In this document: piece by piece, positions 50,801 through 59,800 of the stretch
Numbering within the stretch: position 1 is the first letter of the stretch
Layout: each line of letters opens with the position of its first letter
Source: Meghimatium bilineatum
Taxonomy: Eukaryota > Mollusca > Gastropoda > Stylommatophora > Philomycidae
DNA length: 64,000 bases
Reading direction: 5' to 3'
NCBI GenBank assembly: GCA_034231615.1
Contig: CM067298.1
Coordinates: forward strand, 2,919,834-2,983,833
The notes under the pieces: model-generated
The model's database searches: none
Told to the model about the DNA's origin: nothing
The model's input: the letters and a program-made list of their open reading frames with translations, nothing else
Translations under genes and position numbers: made by a program

Positions 50801-53800
50801 TAAATATAATCTTATCTGAATAAGATGAATCATGGCACCAACCTGGATTGAAACCCCAAAATTGTTCCCATCTTCAATCTTTGGAATCAGGAAATTGATC
50901 CACATTCTGACCTTGCAACAGAAATATCAGAAAAATATCAGTAACAAGAAATATGACAATAGAAATATCAGTAACAAGAAATATGACAATAGAAATATAT
51001 TTATTGTCAGAAAATGGTCATCTCTAGACACTTTATATATTAGAATTCACTGATACAGTTTTCATGTGCTTGATCTTCCAACAATGAATGGGCATCCTTC
51101 TCTCTAGAAGTGTATTACTTGTCCAGGAATTATTTCCTCAAATGTTTGTGGGAAAAGCCATATTTCCACATATTGAATGCCTGCCAGAAGTGCCTACCTT
51201 CCATCTCTACATGAGAATACGGTTCACTGACAGTTTCTTGCTCATGTCCAGGTCTACAATTCAAAGTCTTAACATCCACTCTGCTCAAGCCTTTTTTTTT
51301 AGCCTATGAACAGAAACACGACCACCCCATTCTGTGCCACTGAGACAGAAACATGACCACCCTAATCTGTGTCACTATGTTACAGAAACAAGACCACCCT
51401 ATTCTGTGTTACTGAGACAGAAACATGACATTGCACTACCCTATTTCATGTCACTATGAGAGGCTACTCTCTTTGCCAATGAAAACAACAAATTACGGTT
51501 GTTTATATTGACCTGAAAGGACTTCTATAATAGACAGCTGTGGCCTGCACATAATCTGGCCATGAAGAAATTTTCCACTGTTCACAAAATCCGCCCATGG
51601 AGAAACCTTCCACTGTTCACAAATCTGTTCCCTGTCCCACGCCTAATACAGAATTCTCTCAATCACAATCTAGATGTGTTATCTATCCCAGTTCCCATAT
51701 CCAGAACAGTTTTACCAAGCAAATATTAGTTGTCAGATCATCATAATTGTGATCTGGACATGTCCATAGGTGCTTTAATATCCACTTGAGTGTATCCACC
51801 ATTACATGATGACTGACAGTTGCCGTTCTTTGTTTATTGGCAAACAGGTACATGTTGGGCAAATGTGACCCCCTCTCAACAATTAAACATCCCCCCCCCA
51901 ATATAAATCTAACACTAATCCTAATTTTTTATGAGACCTGTTTGTTCAGTAAAAAACTAGGCCACATCTGCCTAACATGAACAGACAAACATTCTTCTAA
52001 GCCCACAGTAGCGCACATTTCTAGCAATACAACATGGAAAAATAATCATCGCCAACATTGATTTCATTTGCCAGTGTTGTTTCTCGCAAGGAGTTAAAAA
52101 TATCTGCACTATCCATTGCTATATTGCCAGACACTGTAGCAGTGCAAACCAGCTGATCCGCTCTCTTGTTGTTCTAAATATCCACATGGTCAGGGAAAAG
52201 AATGAATAAAGTCCAAATTCGACATCTACACTGCCACAAGCACTGTTCTCAAATGCAACCCAGCGAATGCAGTATCAATACCTTATCCATCTTCAATTTA
52301 CCAGCTATAGATGCTTTTGATGCAAGTCTATTCTCTCATTACTACATATACCAGCATGTAGGTATGGTCCCGTGATCCTAGGAGGTTAGATGCAGGAATA
52401 GATGACATGAATGAATTAACCTCTAACCCATCAGGGCCATAGGGGTACCACATTGGATGCTTCAGCACACAGAGTCCTCTAGCAATTTATGTCTTCAATG
52501 ATGTGGAAGAATGAAGAAAAATCTCACTCCTCACAAAAAAACTACAAATCTAGCACCAATTTCTAACACCCTCACCCATTCCAAAAAAAACTCAAATACT
52601 CTGTCTCCTCTTCAAGCTATATACCTCAACTGCGCTCGAATAAAGGGACACAGCAAATGAGGAGGTTTTTGATGTATGGCATCAAAATTGATGCCTTACA
52701 CACATCTCACACCAGCCATTTCCAGGATATAAGCTTACACACAACTCACACCAGCCATTTCCAGGATATAAGCTTACACACATCTCACACCAGCCATTTC
52801 CAGGATATAAGCTTACACACATCTCACACCAGCCATTTCCAGGATATAAGCTTACACACATCTCACACCAGCCATTTCCAGGATATAAGCTTACAACATT
52901 GAAGTGTTTTAGTTCATCATCTAACTATGGGCTTCAAATATGAATAACATGCTACCTTCAAATTCCTGAAAACCTTTGAGACATTTCAAATTTTTTGACA
53001 TATATTGTTTGTCTTGAGACTTCTGGAATTTCTCTAACCCCACATGAAAGAAGCCACACAATAGTTACCATGTTTGCATGCTCCATCAGACCTAACCCCA
53101 CCTGAAAGAAGCCACACAATAGATACCATGTTTGCATGCTCCATCAGACCTAACCCCACATGAAAGAAGCCACACAATAGTTACCATGTTTGCATGCTCC
53201 ATCAGACCACGCATTAGAGGTTTAGCTTTCTCACAGTAGTTATGTACAAATTTGTTGAAGGAGACTGGTCCACCTGGAAACACTAATACACGAGTACCTA
53301 CACACAGAAAGACATTCAATTTTTACTTGACATTTCAATTTTTAAGATTATCTAAGATAGCTATCTCAATCTTTGGAGAGAATATATATTAATAATAACG
53401 ACCCATAATCCATCAGGATTTATCAGGGCATGCCACACTTGATACATCAGCACACAAAGTTCTCAGAACATCTCTATCGTCAGCCATCTGAAGAAGAAGT
53501 ATAGAATTATCATGCCCAGGCCATTCCTTGATGCCACCAATCTAGGATTTTCTCTACTCTCTTCCCACCCGTGACTGTTCCTTGTAAAATAGTTTTAGAA
53601 AGTGAGCTGTGTCTCGTTACATGTCCAAACTAAAAAAGTGTACGTCATTTCAGCACTGCCAAAAGTGGTTCTTGATAACCTATAAGTTTGTTTATTTGCT
53701 GCCGGAGAAGTATATTTGTGTTTTATATAATGAATTCTTAACAAACATCTGTAGCACATGTGTTTAGAAGCCTGAATCTTCCTTTCTGTGTCTGAATTGA

Positions 53801-56800
53801 GTGTCTAACTTTCACATCCATATAGCAACATACTTAGCACTAACAAGAGCATATGCAATATATTATATAGAATCTATTTTTTCAAGATGTTTGTGTAGAA
53901 TAGAAAGTTTCATGAAAGTGTTGCAGGGTTCCAACAGTGGAGAAAAGAATAGTAACAATGCTTACCTTCCATGCATGTCACAGGAGGTGACTAAGGAGGT
54001 TATACATAGAACGGGAATCAACCCTTTTTTTCTGCAGCCTGCCTTGACATTGCAAGAAGGTCAGTTATGTCCCCATCAGTTATATTCCCTACACAGTAGA
54101 AAACTATTCACCTCATAGCATTGTACCTAACGCACCCAGGCCCAGAAAAGACTGAATTCTTCTGCATTTCTTCCCAGACTCCTGCAGATTAGCAGGATGT
54201 AGTCCGGGGAATGGAATGCATTGTCACTTTGACCCTATATGGGATGAAACAGCCAACACCACCAAAAACCTCCTTAATCACTCTATAGAACACGCATGCC
54301 AAGAAGACGATGGACTAATGACACTAAAGATAACATGAATATGTCATTGGAAAAGCAAGCCGCATGGCCCAAGACAGAGAAGGGTTCAGGGAGTTCATTG
54401 GGAAGACTATGTTCTGGAGAGAATACGTCACATGACACAACAAGCGTGGAAGGTAAAGTATTGCTATTCTTTGCTTCTCTTGTGGACTCTGACAACATGC
54501 AGGGAACTGATGAATTGGGATCTTCTGAGCAGTCAGTTCCAGACGTCAACAAGTTACTGGGAATAAACACTTCCTCATCTGTGTATTGCTGGGGGGAGCA
54601 AAGAATAGCAATATTGTTTACCTTCCATGCATGTCGTAAGAGACAATCAAGGAGGTTTTGGATGTCCCATCTCATATAGAGTCAAAGTGATCTAGAAGAC
54701 ATGCTGAAGTTGGATATGTCCTGCTGAAAGGTGCAGATATTGCAGCAAAGCTGTAAACCATGACACAACACATTCCAACTTACAGAGAAAGATCAGAAAT
54801 AAACACACATGATTATACCTGTAATATTTGAACTGTGGTTGTTGACATCTGCTTCCAGTTTTCTTTTCTTGGAGCTCACCTAACAGAAGATATTACAAAA
54901 TATATTATCTAATATCCAATTGCTAACAGAGTTTCATACGGCTTGATTCTTGACTAGAAACTAGCTTCACAGCATTCCCATAGTGCTCTGCTCTCCCTTC
55001 CAGCAGCCATCCCAGTGTATGTAGACTCAGAGTTCCGGTAATGTGTTGATTGTGTGATCTTCGGGGCCTTCCAAAAGATTTACTTTTCCTTCTCTCCCCT
55101 CCCCATACAGCTTTTATAAGGTAACTCTAATGTACAGAAAAATAAACGTTTCAGAACGCGACCATTTTTTAAATTGGTTTGTATATATTCTATCCATCTC
55201 CAGCGTCAAATCTCTGTCTACTACTGGGTAAGACAATTTATTACTTTATATCTGGCTTTATGGCAACCAGGATCTGGACTTTTAGTTCTGGGTACAAAAA
55301 ATATGAAAATGGTTTTCTTTTCATGCATGTCGTAAGAGACGACTAAAGGAAGTTGGGGGATGTACTGTGACCCTGTGAAAAATGTCTGTCAGTGCATATC
55401 TTGCCTCACTTTCTGACTTTTGTCTTCTGTCAAACGGTCCTCATGGATATCATGTTCTATGGGTGGTTGTGTCCAAGCTTGTCATTCATTAAAACAGTCA
55501 ATGGTGGTTTAATGACATTGAAGAAGTAAGACAATGGCAAGAAGATACTCCTTTAATGGTATTTTGTCTGCAAGCATGGTTAATGGAGATTACAAATAAT
55601 CCTCTAGCTTACAGCTAATCAAGTTATACTATCCTCTAGCTTACAGCTAATCAAGTTATATTCGCCTGTATCTTACAAATACAAAATTATATTTCGAGAA
55701 ACACAGGTGCTCAATTACCTCTGAGAAATTGTTCTCGGTGTCCATATCAACGCTCTCTAGTGGCACTGGGTAGGGAATGTCTACATTCTGTTCCACATCT
55801 TTGGGCTCTTCTGCTTTCACTTGCTAAAGAATTTAAGAAATTTACAAATGTCAGCGATCAATAAGTTATGAAAATAATGCGTTCTGAGAGTGCTCTATGA
55901 AAATAATGCGTTCTGAGAGTGCTCTATGACGTACTGACCGATTGACATCAAGAAACTGTTACAGAAACAACAGCAGATTTTCACTTGGATTTCTCATGTC
56001 TGTTTCTTCTTTTTCATTTGTTTTTAAACTCCTGCATATTAGTAGGATGTAGTCCTGAGAACAGAATGAGTTGTCCCATGATTTACCGGCTTAGTTGCGG
56101 AATATGGCACTTTTGATCGGACACATCTGACTGCAGATGGTTTCTGGGTCCCATTGACCCTATATGGGGTGGGGCAGCTAACTCCACCCCAAAACCTCCT
56201 TAGTCATCTCTTACAACATGCATAAAAGATAAACAGTGTTGTTATTCTTTGCTCCCCTTTTGGGCTCCAGCAACACTCACATGCATGTCATTTTGAAGAT
56301 GTTCAACAGCTGCACAAATGACTCAACAAGTTATATGTCTACACTCAATGTCTCCAGAAAAAGGCAAGTATGTTTCTCATCACTAATGTAGCACACCTGT
56401 ACTGCATACAACTTTTGGTGCATGTCAATAGCTGTATTAATGACCCTTGGATACTGAATGTTGAATCTGGCCCACCAACACAAGAAATGATGCTCTACAC
56501 ACTCAATGCTGAATCTGGCCCACCAACACAAGAAATGTTGCTCTACACACTCAATGCTGAATCTGGCCCACCAACACAAGAACGGTTGTTCTACACACTG
56601 AATGTTGAATCTGGACCATCAACACAAGAACGGTTTCCCACCCATATGTTAGATTAATTATTAAGAGATATGATTTTCAATATATTAAAATCTGTGTTAA
56701 GTTGACATTTGTGGTCAGGTCGCTGGTGATACAGACAGCAGAATAAAGTTGTGCATCGCTGAATTGCTAGCATTCAGATTGATGAACATTCAGTGTGCAG

Positions 56801-59800
56801 TATAGTCAATGCTGTTAAACATGTTTTGATGCATGACTGACCTACTAGCAATATCGCTACAGATGTCCACTGTTCAGTGGAACTAGTAAAACAATGAACA
56901 CAGATACCACCATCACAGTTCAGAAGTGTGAAAACAGTGATACAGGGCATCTACATTCTCTGAACTACATCTTGCTCCAAATCTAGGAGAATTTTTCTGC
57001 TGTACAAGGGATCCAGTGGGAGCTTGAGAGAAAATGCTAAAAAAAACTTATACTAGTTAGAAGGATGTAGTCTATCATTAGGGTACAGGGCTTGAGATAT
57101 CTGGGGATAACTTTCCACACAAATCTCTTATTCAGCAAACATATTGACAACATACTTCAGAAAGTAAAGAGAGGAATCCGTGCCATCAAGTTCATGGCAG
57201 CTGCAACAATGGTCACTTTCTGCTGCTGCGAAAAATAGTGATAACTATCATCGATTAAAGCCTCGGCTGGACATATTGTTAAATACAAAATGAGGCTATA
57301 CGGGTGATGCTGGGATGCATTAAAGATAGCCTCATCATGGCCAGAGATTCCTGTTAGATCTACCCAGGATTAGAGTATGGCATCAAGTATGGGCATACCT
57401 TGACCAAGCCAAAAATGACCACCACCCCCTTACACCAAAATCTTGATGAGACAAAGGGACAACGAATCAAATACAGAAGTCATGTTGCTCAGAGTGTGTG
57501 GATTGGAAGAAGTAGGAAAGGCTGTGAATGGGTGGAAGTGGACAAAGAGATAAAGTCTCCAACAATTGTAGCAATACTGAGGTGACAGTACAAGAACTTG
57601 TCCAATTGCATTCAACTGCAATACACAATCATACATAGAGTTGACTCAGTCAACAGAGAAATAAATAATACATTATGTTGCCTATAGGGATGGGGAAAGA
57701 ATTGTGTCTGCAGACTCTACTACAACATTGAGCATGAAAATGATAAAAAGAAGGTCATAATTACTGTAGCACTGGGTTGGTGACTGAAATATCACCTCAC
57801 AGGGAGGAATAGTCCACAGAACCATTGACATCCAATACACAACAGATACACAAAGGAAGAGTGCACAGAACCATATACAAATATGCTTGGTTATATGATA
57901 CACTTGCACACCTTGTCATTGCTACAAGAATATTTTGTTTAACATTGCAAATTTGTGTGGTATAGCACAAAGGGTGGATGAGTAAGAAGAGGACAAAAGA
58001 AAGTATGGATTGATAATATTAAATACTGCACAGGATTAACTCCACACTTAGACATGGAACTGAGAACAGACAGGCATGGCAAGATTTGTGTTCTGATGTT
58101 TCAAGTGTGGCACACTGAAGTGGTATGGATTTAATGATGATTGAAGTGTGGCACACTGAAGTGGTATGGATTTAATGATGATTGCTTGAACAATATATCT
58201 TACCTTGAATAACTCATCAATCTCTAGCATCTTCTGTGGGAAAGTCTCCCTGACAAGTTCCTCCGACTGTGTGTGTAACAACGCAGAAATTGTGATCAAG
58301 AACATGAAGAAAAACTAAAACATACGTTTCATATTCATTTGCAAATACATCATAAAAGAAGTTAAACAATGGATCTCATTGAAGAACAAGAGACTATAAG
58401 TTTGTTTTATAAAACCGCATTCATAAAATACTACACAAAAGGAAATGTATATTGTATATATGACAAAAATAACAACTGCAAACAGACTTGACTTTTTAAT
58501 CTGGAATGTTTTTTTTCCATGCACCATTATTTTCTTTCTAACCTCGGAACCAGTCGGTACACCCCCCCTCCCCCCAACAGAAGGCTTCTTCAATAGGTAT
58601 TGCGCCAATCCGAGAGCTGAAGCCTCCTGGGTATGAAAGAAAGCCTGGAGGACCCACACCCTGTTGTGGCCTGTTGTCAGGCAAAGTTTAGCATCTGCTG
58701 TCATGTTGGATTGTTAGGCCTGTCATTAGGGCAATGTTCTGCATCTGAGGTCATGTTATAGTGTTATGCCTGTTATTGGGGCAAAGTTCTGAATCTGTGG
58801 TCATGTTATAGTGTTAGGCCTGTTGTCAGGGCAAAGTACAGCATCTGTGGTCATGTTGGATTGTCAGGGCAAAGTTTAGCATCTGCTGTTATGTTATATT
58901 GTTGGACACTGTCAATGCATGCAAAGTCCACTGTCTTGTCCAGGTCAGAGCAACTGTCCCATAGCTTTTGCCTCAAATCTGTATCCTCTGGCCAGATCTG
59001 CCATCTCTAATCTGTATATGTTGGGCAGTCCTGAAGTATGTGTTGTCTGGGTTCCTGATCCATATGGACATTTATTTGTTTTGAGATCCTCAGTCGGTAA
59101 AGGTGAGCCAACAGTCTACAGTGACCTGCTCTAAGGTGAAAGCGTGGTCTGCTGATATCCTTGGAGGTGATGTATTGCATCAGGTTTGTTTTCCACTTTC
59201 ATTTGTTTCTTCCACTTTGACATATATGTGTTATGGATTGTTGTTTTCCTTCTCTGTAGGACAGTGTTGTTTCATTTCACTACCTGTTCTTGACAGAGCA
59301 TCCGAGAACACATACTACAAGACCATCCAAGATGCACTGTTCACAGAATAAATCTAGCCTAAAGGAGTTCCACTGCAAAATAAATTGTGGGGAACCCAAA
59401 ACATACCACTATTTACATGAACAATAACATATCTGATTTAAAATAATTGATCGCAGAAAAAGAAAGATATATTTTGATGAGTTAATATGAGATAGTGTGA
59501 GCAAGCTATGCTTTATATTATACTCAGAAGATAGAGAATTGACATCACTAGGTTTATCCATATGTATTGTCCTATACCTCTCAACAGAGCAGCATGCTTC
59601 TTCCCAAAATGATGCTCAGAGCATGTAACTATTTCAAACAATAATTCCTTGAAACATCTCAATAAAAGCATACAAATTTTTGACTTCATTACACTAGGAT
59701 TACTCCACACGTACTCCATCCCACTCAACGAAGCGGAACTGTCCCTACTGAGAATACCACCCAATGAAGCAGCACACCGTCTGCTGAGAGTACCACTCAT

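Noticed and set aside
52657..52902. 81-codon repetitive protein (SHTSHFQDISLHT repeats)
   Set aside because: It is an intronic 39-bp minisatellite on the strand opposite to PSME3, with no start context or homology.
56370..56657. 95-codon ORF with 16-residue repeats
   Set aside because: A 48-bp intronic minisatellite. Unit differences look neutral and no gene features surround it.
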